64,000 nucleotides of DNA from Glycomyces niveus (lineage in GTDB: Bacteria; Actinomycetota; Actinomycetes; Mycobacteriales; Micromonosporaceae). The translations under genes and the position numbers were made by a program. A model generated the notes under the pieces. It searched no databases, was not told the DNA's origin, and was given only the letters and a program-made list of their open reading frames with translations. The stretch spans positions 184,190 to 248,189 of the forward strand of contig NZ_JAGFNP010000008.1 in the NCBI RefSeq assembly GCF_017592475.1. Reading direction: 5' to 3'. Positions 40,086-50,494 of this stretch are shown here, piece after piece. The stretch's first letter is position 1, and each line of letters begins with the position of its first letter.

Positions 40086-41011
40086 CACTTACCGGAACCT
40101 TCCATGATGCCTTGCACGATCTGCCGCCCGAACACGACGAACAGGATCGCGATGGGAATGATCGAGATCAGCGTCCCGGTGAAGACCATTGACAGGTCGG
40201 TCGCCCAGGTCGCGGTGGAGATCTGCCGGATGGCCAGCTGGATGGTGGGGTTCTCCTCGCTCAGGACCATGAAGGGCCACAGGAACTCGTTCCAGTTGAG
40301 CATGAAGGTCAGCAGCCCGAGGACGACCATGGCGGGGCGCAGCGCGGGGAGGACGATCCGCCACCAGATGCCGAACGTGGAGGCGCCGTCGATGCGGGCG
40401 GCCTCGATGATCTCGTCGGGCACGGACTGCTCGACGTACTGGCGCATGAGGAAGATCCCGAAGCCGTTGATGAGGAACGGCAGGATCGCGGCCTGGAGGG
40501 TGTCGATCCATTCGAGCTCGACCATGATCATGTACATCGGGACGATGCCGAGCTGCTGGAGCGGCACCATCATCGAGAACAGCACCGTGCCCATGAGGAT
40601 CTTCGATCCGCGGAACCTGAGCTTGGCGAACGCGAAGCCGCCGAGCGTGGAGAGCAGCACCACCGAGACGGTGACGGTGCCGGTGATGATGAGCGAGTTC
40701 TGCAGGCCCAGCAGGAGGTTCGCGTCGGGGCTGGTGAGCGCCTCCCGGATGTGCTCGCCGAGGTTGCCGCCGGGCAGGAGGGGCGGGGGGAATCCCGAGG
40801 CGTCCGAGGAGGTGCGCGAGGCGATGATGATCATCCAGTACAGCGGGAAGATCGAGAGCAGCGCGACGAGGACGAGGCCGATGCGGGTCATCGCGGTCGG
40901 GGCGAAGACGCCGGCGGGTTCGATGCGGTCGCCGGTCTTCTTGCGGGGCCGCTTGGGCGGCGCGGGCTCGGCGGCCGGGACGGTCGGGCGGGGGGCGGTT
41001 GCGGTGCTCAT
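40085..41011 (-). CDS. cebG: Cellobiose/cello-oligosaccharide ABC transporter permease
   Basis: This 308-aa inner-membrane permease of the carbohydrate uptake family 1 (MalG type) has six spans and the EAA loop EIIEAARIDGASTFGIWWRIVLP, which contacts the ATPase. A 35-residue Pro/Lys-rich cytosolic N terminus precedes the first helix. Its ATG overlaps the cebF stop (ATGA). It forms a heterodimer with CebF. No ATP-binding subunit is present in the window, so it probably uses a shared MsiK-type ATPase encoded elsewhere. Confidence 0.9.
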   Translation of the reverse strand: MSTATAPRPTVPAAEPAPPKRPRKKTGDRIEPAGVFAPTAMTRIGLVLVALLSIFPLYWMIIIASRTSSDASGFPPPLLPGGNLGEHIREALTSPDANLLLGLQNSLIITGTVTVSVVLLSTLGGFAFAKLRFRGSKILMGTVLFSMMVPLQQLGIVPMYMIMVELEWIDTLQAAILPFLINGFGIFLMRQYVEQSVPDEIIEAARIDGASTFGIWWRIVLPALRPAMVVLGLLTFMLNWNEFLWPFMVLSEENPTIQLAIRQISTATWATDLSMVFTGTLISIIPIAILFVVFGRQIVQGIMEGSGK

Positions 41012-41943
41012 TTGTTCCCCTGGATGCGGTTGACGACGAGGAAGTTGACGGCCGCGACGATGCCGATGACGATGAACAGGAGCCAGCCCGCCGCGGCGGA
41101 GATCCCGTAGTTGCCGTGGTTGCGCAGGATGTCGACCAGGACCATGGCGGTGGTCTGGAACTGGCCGTCGGCGCCGCCGTTCAGGTTGCCGTTGCTGAAC
41201 ATCATCGGCTCGACGAACAGGGTCATGCCGCCGACGGAGGAGACGAAGACGGTGAAGATCAGGATCGGCTTGAGCTGCGGGATGGTGATCTTCCAGAACT
41301 GCTGCCGGGGCGTGGCGCCGTCGACGGTGGCGGCCTCGTACAGGTTCCTGGGGATGGTCTGCATGGCGGCGAGGAAGATGAGCGCGTTGTAGCCCATCCA
41401 GCGCCAGTCCACCATGGACGAGATGGCGAGCCAGGAGGAGAGCCGTCCGGCCTGCCAGTTCACGGGGTCGAGGCCGATGAGCTCGAGCGCGCCGTTGATC
41501 ATGCCGTACTCCTGGCCCCAGATGCGGGCGAAGATGACGCCGACGGCGACCACGGAGGTGACGATGGGGGCGAGGATGAGCATCCGCCACAGCATCGGGC
41601 GCCGGAGGCGCTTGTTGAGGGCGTTGGCGACCATGAGGGCGCACACCACCTGGGGGACGGTGGCCATGACGAACATGCCGAGGGTGTTGACGATCGACCA
41701 GTTGAACCGGTCGTACGTGGTCAGCAGGAACTCGTAGTTGTCGAAGCCCACGAATTCGCGTTCCGGCCCGCCGAGCTTCCAGCTGTGCAGGGAGGCGTAG
41801 AGCGTGTACGCCATGGGGAACAGGCCGAGGCCGGCGAAGAGGATGAAGTACGGGGAGACCAGCGCGTAGGGCGTCCACTTGACGTCGGCTCGGGTGAGCC
41901 GTTCGCGCCAGGTGAGGCGTGGTGCGGCGTTGCGGGTGGTCAT
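41008..41943 (-). CDS. cebF: Cellobiose/cello-oligosaccharide ABC transporter permease
   Basis: This 311-aa permease of the MalF type has six membrane helices and the EAA motif in LYEAATVDGATPRQQFWKITIP. GGAAGG precedes the start. It overlaps cebG by 4 nt and follows cebE after a 362-nt gap that contains a strong hairpin, so its dose may be set lower than that of the binding protein. Confidence 0.9.
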   Translation of the reverse strand: MTTRNAAPRLTWRERLTRADVKWTPYALVSPYFILFAGLGLFPMAYTLYASLHSWKLGGPEREFVGFDNYEFLLTTYDRFNWSIVNTLGMFVMATVPQVVCALMVANALNKRLRRPMLWRMLILAPIVTSVVAVGVIFARIWGQEYGMINGALELIGLDPVNWQAGRLSSWLAISSMVDWRWMGYNALIFLAAMQTIPRNLYEAATVDGATPRQQFWKITIPQLKPILIFTVFVSSVGGMTLFVEPMMFSNGNLNGGADGQFQTTAMVLVDILRNHGNYGISAAAGWLLFIVIGIVAAVNFLVVNRIQGNK

Positions 41944-42305
41944 GGGGCCTTCCTTGCTCGATGACGGCTCGCGGGCTGGCCTCGCCGCGGCCGGGACGGG
42001 TCGCGGTGACGCCTGCCGAGTCCGTTTCTGGCGGCCCTCACGGCGGATTCCTGCGGAGCCTGTTGCGTACGGAGCCTTGTCTGCGGGGGAGCCGGCCCGC
42101 CGCGGGTTGGGGCGCGGCGGGCCGACATGGTGCCGCCTGGAGGGACCGGGTCCTGGGGGGCGCGCCGAGCGAATGCTGGGAGTCGTTCGGCGCCGGTCCC
42201 TCGCTGGCGCGGCGGCACGGGGTCCGGCGGGGGCGGTCCTGGCGGGCCGCGGTGCCGGGGCCGGACCCGGCGGCGGCAGGTGCCGCCGGGTCCGGGCCGG
42301 GGGTC
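41944..42305 (-). other. 362-nt gap between cebE and cebF with a strong hairpin
   Basis: No gene is supported in this stretch. Immediately after the cebE stop, arms CCGGACCCGGCGGC (42261-42274) and GCCGCCGGGTCCGG (42282-42295) form a 14-bp stem with a 7-nt loop. There is no T-run. It could partly terminate transcription or stabilise the cebE mRNA end. Confidence 0.6.
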
Positions 42306-43643
42306 TTACAGGCCCGCTCCGGCCAGTTCGACCGCTTCCTCAGCGGCGGACTGGATCTCGGACCAGGCGTTGTCGGTCGTGAACGTGCCGTTGGCGACGC
42401 CGTTGAGGACGCCTTCGACCGCGCCCTTGACCGGCGGGTGGAAGTAGGAGTACTCGACGGTGGCGAACTCCTGCACCGAGGCGCTCAGGATCTGGGCGAC
42501 CGGGGCGTTGCTGAAGTACTCGCTGGTGTAGTCGGCGACCTTCGGGTCCGCCTGCGCCTCAGGCGAGGAGGGGAAGTTGCCGACGGCTTCGAAGACCGCG
42601 ACCTGCTGGGCGGGCTCGGTCAGCCAGGAGGCCAGTGCGGCGGCTTCCTCGACGTGGTCGCCCTGGGACGGGACGGCCAGGACGGAGCCGCCCCAGTTGC
42701 CGGCCACGCCGGGCGCGGCGGCCATGTCCCACTTGCCGGAGTTCTCCGGGCCGGCGGTGCTCTCGATGACGCCGCGGGCCATCCAGCCCGGGCACGGCAT
42801 GACGGCGTAGCCGGCCTCGGCCATGCCGGTGTTCCACTCGGGGCTCCAGGCCGCGAAGTTGCCGATCGCGCCCATGTCCTGGAGTTCGAGGACGGTGTCG
42901 ATGGACTCCGTGGCGGCGGCCGAGTCGAGGGTCAGGTTGCCGTCGTTGTCCACGTACATCTTGCCGTCGCCGTTGCCGGCGAGCTGGCTCATGAGCATGT
43001 TCTGCAGCTGGGTCGGGCCGTCGAGGAAGGCGGCGCCGGTGTTCGCGTCGACGAACTGCTGGGCGACGTCGAGGAAGCCGTCCCAGGTCGACCACGCGGC
43101 GGCGAGCTCGGTGCGGTCGGTCGGGAGCCCGGCGGCGGCGAAGAGCTCGGGGCGGTAGCACATGGCCATGCCGCCGATGTCGGTGCCGAGGCCGAACAGC
43201 TTGTCGTCGGCGCCGTGGCTGAGGTTCCAGGTGCGCTCGGTGTAGTCGGCCTCGCGGTCGCCGTAGTCGGCGCCGAGGTCGTACCAGTTGTCGGCGTTGT
43301 TGAACAGCTGCGGGGTGGCCTGCTCGTCGATGGCGACGACGTCGCCCGCGCCGTTGCCGGTCTCGAGCGCGGTCTCCAGGACCGGGCGGTAGTCGGCGTC
43401 GAAGTTGAGGCCTTCGCCTTCGAAGACGACGTCGATGTTCGGGTTCGCGGCTTCGTAGGCCTCTTCGAAGCCGGCTTCGACGTAGCCGAAGGTGCCGAAG
43501 AGGGAGACGGTGAGGGTGATCTTGCCGTCTTCGCCGGTGGCGTCGTCGCCGCCTCCGCCGCCGCTGCAGGCGGCGGTCACCGCGAGGGCTCCGGCTGCGA
43601 CGGCCGCGAGTGCGACCCGGCCGTGTCGATTGAGGAGATGCAT
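42306..43643 (-). CDS. cebE: Cellobiose/cello-oligosaccharide-binding lipoprotein
   Basis: This 445-aa solute-binding protein of the family 1 ABC system has a lipoprotein signal peptide (LAVTAAC, lipid-modified Cys about residue 25) followed by a Gly-rich linker. The mature part has the typical pattern, including FGYVEAGFEEAYEAANPNIDV near the N terminus and PCPGWMARGVIE. I chose the ATG at 43643, which begins a normal lipoprotein signal; longer frames lack one. GGAAGG lies about 13 nt upstream. It is the first gene of the cebEFG-bglC(-cebR) unit, driven by a promoter with a CebR-like operator at the start site. Confidence 0.92.
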   Translation of the reverse strand: MHLLNRHGRVALAAVAAGALAVTAACSGGGGGDDATGEDGKITLTVSLFGTFGYVEAGFEEAYEAANPNIDVVFEGEGLNFDADYRPVLETALETGNGAGDVVAIDEQATPQLFNNADNWYDLGADYGDREADYTERTWNLSHGADDKLFGLGTDIGGMAMCYRPELFAAAGLPTDRTELAAAWSTWDGFLDVAQQFVDANTGAAFLDGPTQLQNMLMSQLAGNGDGKMYVDNDGNLTLDSAAATESIDTVLELQDMGAIGNFAAWSPEWNTGMAEAGYAVMPCPGWMARGVIESTAGPENSGKWDMAAAPGVAGNWGGSVLAVPSQGDHVEEAAALASWLTEPAQQVAVFEAVGNFPSSPEAQADPKVADYTSEYFSNAPVAQILSASVQEFATVEYSYFHPPVKGAVEGVLNGVANGTFTTDNAWSEIQSAAEEAVELAGAGL

Positions 43644-43794
43644 CTTTGCTGGTTCCTTCCGCGCGCCTCGGCGGCGCCTTGCGATTCCAGAGGGGTTGAG
43701 GGACTGCTGTTTGCCTCGGCGCCCGCGGCGGCGGGGGTGCGGGCCGCCGCAGTGCGCGGCGGCCCGCGACTGAAACCGCCGAGGCGATCGCCCT

Positions 43795-43839
43795 TGGGAG
43801 CGATACCAGGATCGTACGGGAGCGTGTTCCACAACGCAA
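43795..43839 (-). promoter_or_regulatory. cebE promoter with CebR-like operator
   Basis: On the minus strand, TTGCGT (43839-43834), a 17-nt spacer and TACGAT (43816-43811) form a good promoter. Just downstream lies TGGGAGCGATACCA (43795-43808, read on the plus strand), which matches the CebR consensus TGGGAGCGCTCCCA at 12 of 14 positions and would cover the start site. Confidence 0.65.
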
Positions 43840-44002
43840 GCCCGGGTGTGAGGGTCGTTACTCGCTTGTTACAGCGCCGCCCACGGCGTGGAGATCGATG
43901 ATCTCAGATTCGTAACTGTGATCATGACGGTACACGGCTCTGAACTGGAAAAATACTTGCCAATCGGGCATGTATCCGCCGGTCTGTGCATAAATTTAGA
44001 GA

Positions 44003-44060
44003 TGTCAATGTATTGACATTTGGCCTCGAAACTTGGCAGCATGACTTGGGAGCGCTTCCG
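44003..44060 (+). promoter_or_regulatory. GH48 promoter with CebR-like operator and a second palindrome
   Basis: TTGACA (44013-44018) is a likely -35 box, with a weak -10 near 44037. TGGGAGCGCTTCCG (44047-44060) matches the CebR consensus at 12 of 14 positions, around the start site. TGTCAATGTATTGACA (44003-44018) is an inverted repeat with 7-bp arms that overlaps the -35 box and may bind another regulator. Confidence 0.6.
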
Positions 44061-44159
44061 CAAACCGGTCCGATTCGTTCCACCTGCGCGGTTCGAAGAC
44101 GACCATCCCGGCATGAGCGCTCCCACGAAAACGGACACACCACCCACAGGAGTAGCCAA

Positions 44160-46772
44160 ATGGATCTCGACAACCTGGCCCCGCCGAAGCGCGCCAGACG
44201 CCGATGGCGCCGCGCCGCCGCGGTGACGCTGCCGGTCGCCCTCGTGGGCACCCTCGCCGCGGTGGCCGCCCCCCAGGCCTTCGCCAACCCCACCTGCGGC
44301 GGGTTCGAATACAACGTCGTCTCCACCTGGGGCGGCGGCTTCCAGGCCAACGTGTCCCTGACCGGCGGCACCGCCGGCCTCAACGGCTGGGACCTCGAGT
44401 GGCAGTTCCCGGCCGGGACCACGGTCGCCAACGCCTGGAACGTCGACTGGAGCCAGAGCGGCACCACCTTTAAGGGCGGCGACGTCGGCTGGAACGGCAC
44501 CGTCGCGTCCGGCCAGAAGCGGGAGGTGTTCGGCTTCATCGGATCCGGCTCGGCCACCGCCCCCACCGGCGTCAAGGTCAACGGCGAGACCTGCGGCAGC
44601 GTCACCCCGGTCGAACCCGAGCTCGAGGTCTCCCGCGCGAACGTCGTGGTCGACCCCGGCGCCACCGCCTCGATCGACGTCGGCTTCTCCGCCGCCACCC
44701 AGGCGGCCGCCACCGTGACCACCGCGCGCACCTCCGGCTCGACCGCCATCTCGGTCGCCTCCGGCGGCTCGCTCAACTTCGCCGCCGGCGACACCAACAC
44801 CAAGCCGGTCACCTTCAGCGCGGCCGCCAACGCCGCGCCCGGCGACTCGGCCACCTTCACCGTCTCGTCCTCCGGCTTCGACCCGCTCCAGGTCGTCGTC
44901 ACCATCGCCGACCTCGGCGAGGTCACGGAGAACGAGGAACGCTTCCTCACCATGTACGACCAGCTCGCGGGCACGGACTCCCCGTACCTGCACCAGATGG
45001 GCGTCCCCTACCACTCGGTGGAGGAGCTCATCGTCGAAGCGCCGGACTACGGCCACGAGACCACCTCCGAGGCCCTGAGCTACCAGATGTGGCTCGAAGC
45101 GGCCTACGGCCAGGTCACGGGCGACTGGTCCGGTTACAACCAGGCCTGGGAGACCGCGGAGACCTACGCGATCCCCGACCTCAACCCGACCAACTACAAC
45201 CCCAACTCGCCGGCTTCGTACGCGCCCGAATCGGGCGACGTCACCGACTACCCGACGCAGCTGGACTTCAACGCGCCCGTCGGCGACGACCCGCTCGGCG
45301 CCGAGCTGCGCAACACCTACGGCAACAACCGCATGTACGGGATGCACTGGATCCTGGACGTCGACAACGCCTACGGCTTCGGCGAATGCGGCGACGGCAC
45401 CACCGAGCCGGCGTACATGAACACCTTCCAGCGCGGCTCGCAGGAGTCGACCTGGGAGACCATCGCGCACCCGTCGTGCGAGACCTTCGAATACGGCGGC
45501 CCGAACGGCTTCCTCGACCTGTTCGTGGGCGACTCCGCATACTCGCGCCAGGAGCGGTACACCGCCGCCCCCGACGCCGACGCGCGCGCCGTCCAGGTCG
45601 CCTGGATGGCCCAGAAGTGGGCCACCGAGCAGGGCGCCCAGAACCAGATCGCCGGATCGCTCGACAACGCGTCCAAGATGGGCGACTACCTCCGGTACGC
45701 CTTCGCGGACAAGTACTTCAAGCAGATCGCCGGCGACTGCATCGGCATCAGCTCCTGCCCCGACGGCACCGGCAAGTCCTCGTTCCACTACCTGCTCTCC
45801 TGGTACTACTCCTGGGGCGCGGGCATGAACGGCGACTGGTCGTTCCGCATCGGCGGTTCCGGCGTCCACCAGGGCTACCAGAACCTCATGGCCGCGTACG
45901 CCCTCTCCGAGGGCGGCCTGGCCCCGAACTCGCCCACCGCGGACGACGACTGGGCCAAGAGCCTCGACGCCCAGCTGGACTTCCTGGAATGGCTCCAGGT
46001 CCCGGCCGGTTCGCCGGGCGCCGGCGCCATCGCGGGCGGCGCGACCAACAACTGGGGCGGCAACTACGGCAACCCCACCACCAGCGCCGAGCACAACGGC
46101 CTGTACTACGACGAGCAGCCCGTGTGGCACGACCCGCCGTCGAACCGCTGGTTCGGCTTCCAGGTCTGGGGCATGGACCGCGTGGCGCAGTACTGCTACG
46201 AGACCGACGACGCCCGCGCCTGCGACATGCTCGACAAGTGGGTCGCCTGGGCGCTCTCGGTGTCCGACATCAGCGCGACCGACTACAGCCTCCCGGGCGA
46301 CCTGGAGTGGAACGGCGAGCCGGGGGCGGGCCTGTCCGCCTCGGTGATCAACATGTCCAAGGACCCGGGCGTGGCCGGCGCCTTCGCGAAGATCCTGTCG
46401 TACCACGCGGCCGCGACGAACGACGCGGCCTCGCAGACGGCGGCCTCGAACCTGCTCGACGGGCTCTGGGCGATCAACGACGGCATCGGCGTGACGCAGA
46501 CCGAGGGCCGGGCGGACTACTGCCGCTTCGGCGACGAGGTCTACATCCCCGAGGGCTGGACGGGCACCATGCCGAACGGCGACGTGCTGGAGAACGGGGT
46601 CACGTTCATCGAGACCCGCTCCTTCATGAAGGAGTTCGAGGGCTGGGACCAGGTCCAGGCGTACATCGACGGCGGTTGCACCGGCCCCGCGCCGGAGTTC
46701 GACTACCACCGGTACTGGCACCAGGTCGAGGTCGCGACGGCCTTCCAGACCTACGCCACCCTCTTCGAGTAA
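44160..46772 (+). CDS. Secreted GH48 cellulase (reducing-end cellobiohydrolase) with N-terminal CBM2
   Basis: This 870-aa exported enzyme processively releases cellobiose from cellulose. A signal peptide to about residue 42 (QAFAN) is followed by a family 2 cellulose-binding module (about 43-140; ending GETCG, surface Trp residues) and an Ig-like linker domain (about 143-250). The GH48 catalytic domain (about 255-870) contains the family motif PDYGHETTSEALSY with the likely acid Glu, and WFGFQVWGMDRVAQYCY. AGGAG precedes ATG 44160 by 8 nt; upstream codons have no signal. It is divergent from cebE, and both promoters carry CebR-like boxes, tying cellulase production to cellobiose uptake. Confidence 0.93.
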   Translation: MDLDNLAPPKRARRRWRRAAAVTLPVALVGTLAAVAAPQAFANPTCGGFEYNVVSTWGGGFQANVSLTGGTAGLNGWDLEWQFPAGTTVANAWNVDWSQSGTTFKGGDVGWNGTVASGQKREVFGFIGSGSATAPTGVKVNGETCGSVTPVEPELEVSRANVVVDPGATASIDVGFSAATQAAATVTTARTSGSTAISVASGGSLNFAAGDTNTKPVTFSAAANAAPGDSATFTVSSSGFDPLQVVVTIADLGEVTENEERFLTMYDQLAGTDSPYLHQMGVPYHSVEELIVEAPDYGHETTSEALSYQMWLEAAYGQVTGDWSGYNQAWETAETYAIPDLNPTNYNPNSPASYAPESGDVTDYPTQLDFNAPVGDDPLGAELRNTYGNNRMYGMHWILDVDNAYGFGECGDGTTEPAYMNTFQRGSQESTWETIAHPSCETFEYGGPNGFLDLFVGDSAYSRQERYTAAPDADARAVQVAWMAQKWATEQGAQNQIAGSLDNASKMGDYLRYAFADKYFKQIAGDCIGISSCPDGTGKSSFHYLLSWYYSWGAGMNGDWSFRIGGSGVHQGYQNLMAAYALSEGGLAPNSPTADDDWAKSLDAQLDFLEWLQVPAGSPGAGAIAGGATNNWGGNYGNPTTSAEHNGLYYDEQPVWHDPPSNRWFGFQVWGMDRVAQYCYETDDARACDMLDKWVAWALSVSDISATDYSLPGDLEWNGEPGAGLSASVINMSKDPGVAGAFAKILSYHAAATNDAASQTAASNLLDGLWAINDGIGVTQTEGRADYCRFGDEVYIPEGWTGTMPNGDVLENGVTFIETRSFMKEFEGWDQVQAYIDGGCTGPAPEFDYHRYWHQVEVATAFQTYATLFE

Positions 46773-46781
46773 GCCCATGAA

Positions 46782-46869
46782 GCGGCGCCCGGTGACCAAG
46801 CCGGGCGCCGCACTCACCACTACGCGGTGAACGGCGCGATCGGTTGCCTCTGCTTCCGATCGCGCCGTT
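46782..46869 (+). terminator. Two tandem hairpins after the GH48 gene
   Basis: Hairpin 1 pairs GCGGCGCCCGG (46782-46792) with CCGGGCGCCGC (46801-46811). Hairpin 2 has 14-bp arms, 46830-46843 and 46856-46869 (AACGGCGCGATCGG and its complement). Neither has a T-run, but they begin 10 nt after the stop. Confidence 0.65.
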
Positions 46870-46906
46870 CCGCGTCCTCAGGTGCTTGCGCCCGTAGGGG
46901 TCTCAA

Positions 46907-46975
46907 GCTGAGCACACAGGTCGGGTCCGCCGGACGGGGATCGCGGGCCCACCGGGCCCGACCTCTATGCTCAGC
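46907..46975. repeat. Long nested inverted repeat between GH48 and DUF1349 genes
   Basis: Outer arms GCTGAGCA/TGCTCAGC and inner arms GGTCGGG/CCCGACC are separated by symmetric 4-nt internal loops, with further GC-rich pairing inside. It lies between two convergent genes and may act as a terminator for the minus-strand gene that ends at 47019. Confidence 0.55.
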
Positions 46976-47018
46976 GCCTCCTGGCCCCCACCGCCAGTGC
47001 GCTGCAGTCGTTCTCGCC

Positions 47019-47555
47019 TCAGTCGACGTCGATGTCGAGGTCCTGCGCGGCGTCCCAGAAGGTCTCGGACACCGGGCGGGCGCTGGCGATGCCGGCCATG
47101 GCGGTGACGCCGCCGGGCAGGTAGGTCGAGGCGATGGTGGTGTAGTCGACGCCGTCGTCGGCGTGGGCGACGGTGATGGTGCCGCCGGCGCGGATGAGCC
47201 GCAGCCAGATCTCGTCCGATTCGGTGTCCACAGGGGACAGCGACCAGTTGGTGTGCTCGCGGGTGGTGACCGTGGAGACGAGGTGCTGGCCGCCGAGGTA
47301 CTCGGCCCCGGTCTTGACCCAGTTGGACTCGTCGACGCGGATGGTGAGCGAGGCTTCGGCGTGCTGGTGGCGGTGCTCGGGGCGGAAGCGCATGGCGATC
47401 TCGCCGTCGCCCGCGAGCTCGAGGCCGTAGATGTAGACGTGTTCGGTGAGGCGCTCGGATCCGGCGCTGCGGTTGAAGGTGGTCTTGATCTCGAAGTAGG
47501 GAGTGATCAATCCACCGTCAACCGTCCATTGTACTTCTTCAGAAGGAGACTGCAT
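47019..47555 (-). CDS. DUF1349-domain protein (concanavalin A-like fold)
   Basis: The 178-aa product matches the DUF1349 / 'regulation of enolase' family of beta-sandwich proteins (VDESNWVKTGAEYLGGQHLVSTVTT; SDEIWLRLIRAGGTITVAHADDG). It has no signal peptide. I chose ATG 47555 because the upstream frame extends without a recognisable domain; the start is uncertain. The biochemical role of the family is not settled, though the fold resembles carbohydrate-binding lectins, which would fit its place next to the cellulase. Confidence 0.75.
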   Translation of the reverse strand: MQSPSEEVQWTVDGGLITPYFEIKTTFNRSAGSERLTEHVYIYGLELAGDGEIAMRFRPEHRHQHAEASLTIRVDESNWVKTGAEYLGGQHLVSTVTTREHTNWSLSPVDTESDEIWLRLIRAGGTITVAHADDGVDYTTIASTYLPGGVTAMAGIASARPVSETFWDAAQDLDIDVD

Positions 47556-48014
47556 GATCCTATGATGCCACACGCGATCAGGGCGATTTCGGGCAAAGCG
47601 GTCGTGGTAACCCAAAGTTAATCCAGTCTTCGAGTCGGTCACATTCCTGAAACCCCAGCTCAATCCCGATATGCAGCGCAACGTGCGGCTTCCGTTACGC
47701 TGCTTGGAGAGCGCTCGACCCACCCTTCGGTCCGTCGCCGAAGCGGTTGTCGCCCAATGGCTCGCGTGATTCGGATGCGGTCGGCGACGCTGTAGAGGCT
47801 ACCCCGGCCGCCCCGAATTGCAAACACGGAAATGGGAACTGCATTCGTGTTTCATGTGATTCGGAATGTTCTGAGAGTTCGCCACTGTTCGCATCGGCGC
47901 CAGGCGGACTAGAGTGCCGAGTGCTCATACCCGTGTCCTCGCGGCCTGCTCGTCCGTTAGTCGGTAGAGAGGCGAACGCAGTGCACGGAAGCGAAGGCGA
48001 ATGAGGGGATAAGC
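47556..48014. other. 459-nt intergenic region
   Basis: No gene is supported. There is a short GAGAGCGCTC palindrome at 47707-47716 (weakly CebR-like) and an inverted repeat AAACACG/CGTGTTT (47822-47828 and 47846-47852). The stretch from 47800 to 47900 is less GC-rich and likely holds the promoter of the gene at 48015. Confidence 0.4.
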
Positions 48015-48446
48015 GTGAGCATGCAGCATTCAGCGAGGCAGGCGCCGCAAGGCGCCGACGCGCCGGAACCGGGCCGCGGCCTGCCGCGCCAGGAGCGCAC
48101 CGCGCCGCCCCGCCGCTCGCGCCATACCGCCGCGGCCCCGGCGCCCGATCCCGCCTCGATGGTGGTGCCGATCCCCGCCCGCTCGCGCCGCTCCCGCCGC
48201 GACGAGCCGTCGAAGCTCTTCTCTCTGGAGCAGCCGCCGCCGCTCGAGGCGCCCGCGGGGATCACCGAGATCACCGGCTGGGCCCTCGCCGCCGCGATGT
48301 GGCGCGACCACCTGCCCGAGCAGCTGCTGGGCATCGACTGCGCCTCCTGCAAGCAGGCGTGGCCCTGCGACACGTGGAAGATCGCGGACGACCTCCTCAC
48401 CGAATGCTGCGAGGCCGCGGGCGGCGCGCCCGCCGGAGCCCGCTAG
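48015..48446 (+). CDS. Hypothetical protein with C-terminal CxxC...C motif
   Basis: The 143-aa protein is not recognised. The first 75 residues are Pro/Arg-rich and probably disordered. The C-terminal part is folded-looking and holds a CASCKQAWPCDTW motif and CCEA, which could bind a metal. GTG 48015 follows GAGGGG by 6 nt, supporting the start. It ends just before the dnaK promoter region. Confidence 0.55.
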   Translation: MSMQHSARQAPQGADAPEPGRGLPRQERTAPPRRSRHTAAAPAPDPASMVVPIPARSRRSRRDEPSKLFSLEQPPPLEAPAGITEITGWALAAAMWRDHLPEQLLGIDCASCKQAWPCDTWKIADDLLTECCEAAGGAPAGAR

Positions 48447-48462
48447 CCTCACCAGGCGTGAA

Positions 48463-48564
48463 GTTGAGCCGACCCGACTCAACTTTCGTGCGGTTCATCA
48501 CAATTCCTGTGATCGGCTTGACAGTCGATTCCTGTAGTTCGAACATTGAGTCTATCCGGCTCAA
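48463..48564 (+). promoter_or_regulatory. dnaK promoter with two HAIR (HspR) operators
   Basis: The HspR box consensus is CTTGAGT-N7-ACTCAAG. Site 1 (48464-48482 core) reads TTGAGC-CGACCCG-ACTCAA with slightly longer arms. Site 2 (48546-48564) reads TTGAGT-CTATCCG-GCTCAA. Between them TTGACA (48518-48523), a 17-nt spacer and GAACAT (48541-48546) give the promoter, so site 2 overlaps the -10 end. This predicts HspR repression of the operon. Confidence 0.85.
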
Positions 48565-48652
48565 CTTGGTTCGGGGTTCCCGCCCGGCCGCTTGAGACAG
48601 AGACTCGTCTCCGATCCCGGAGGCATCTGTTCGACTACGTCAGGAGATCAAC

Positions 48653-50490
<1,838 letters not shown>

Positions 50491-50494
<4 letters not shown>

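Noticed and set aside
47705..47718. CebR-like box before the DUF1349 gene
   Set aside because: Only the GAGAGCGCTC core agrees; about 9 of 14 positions match the consensus.
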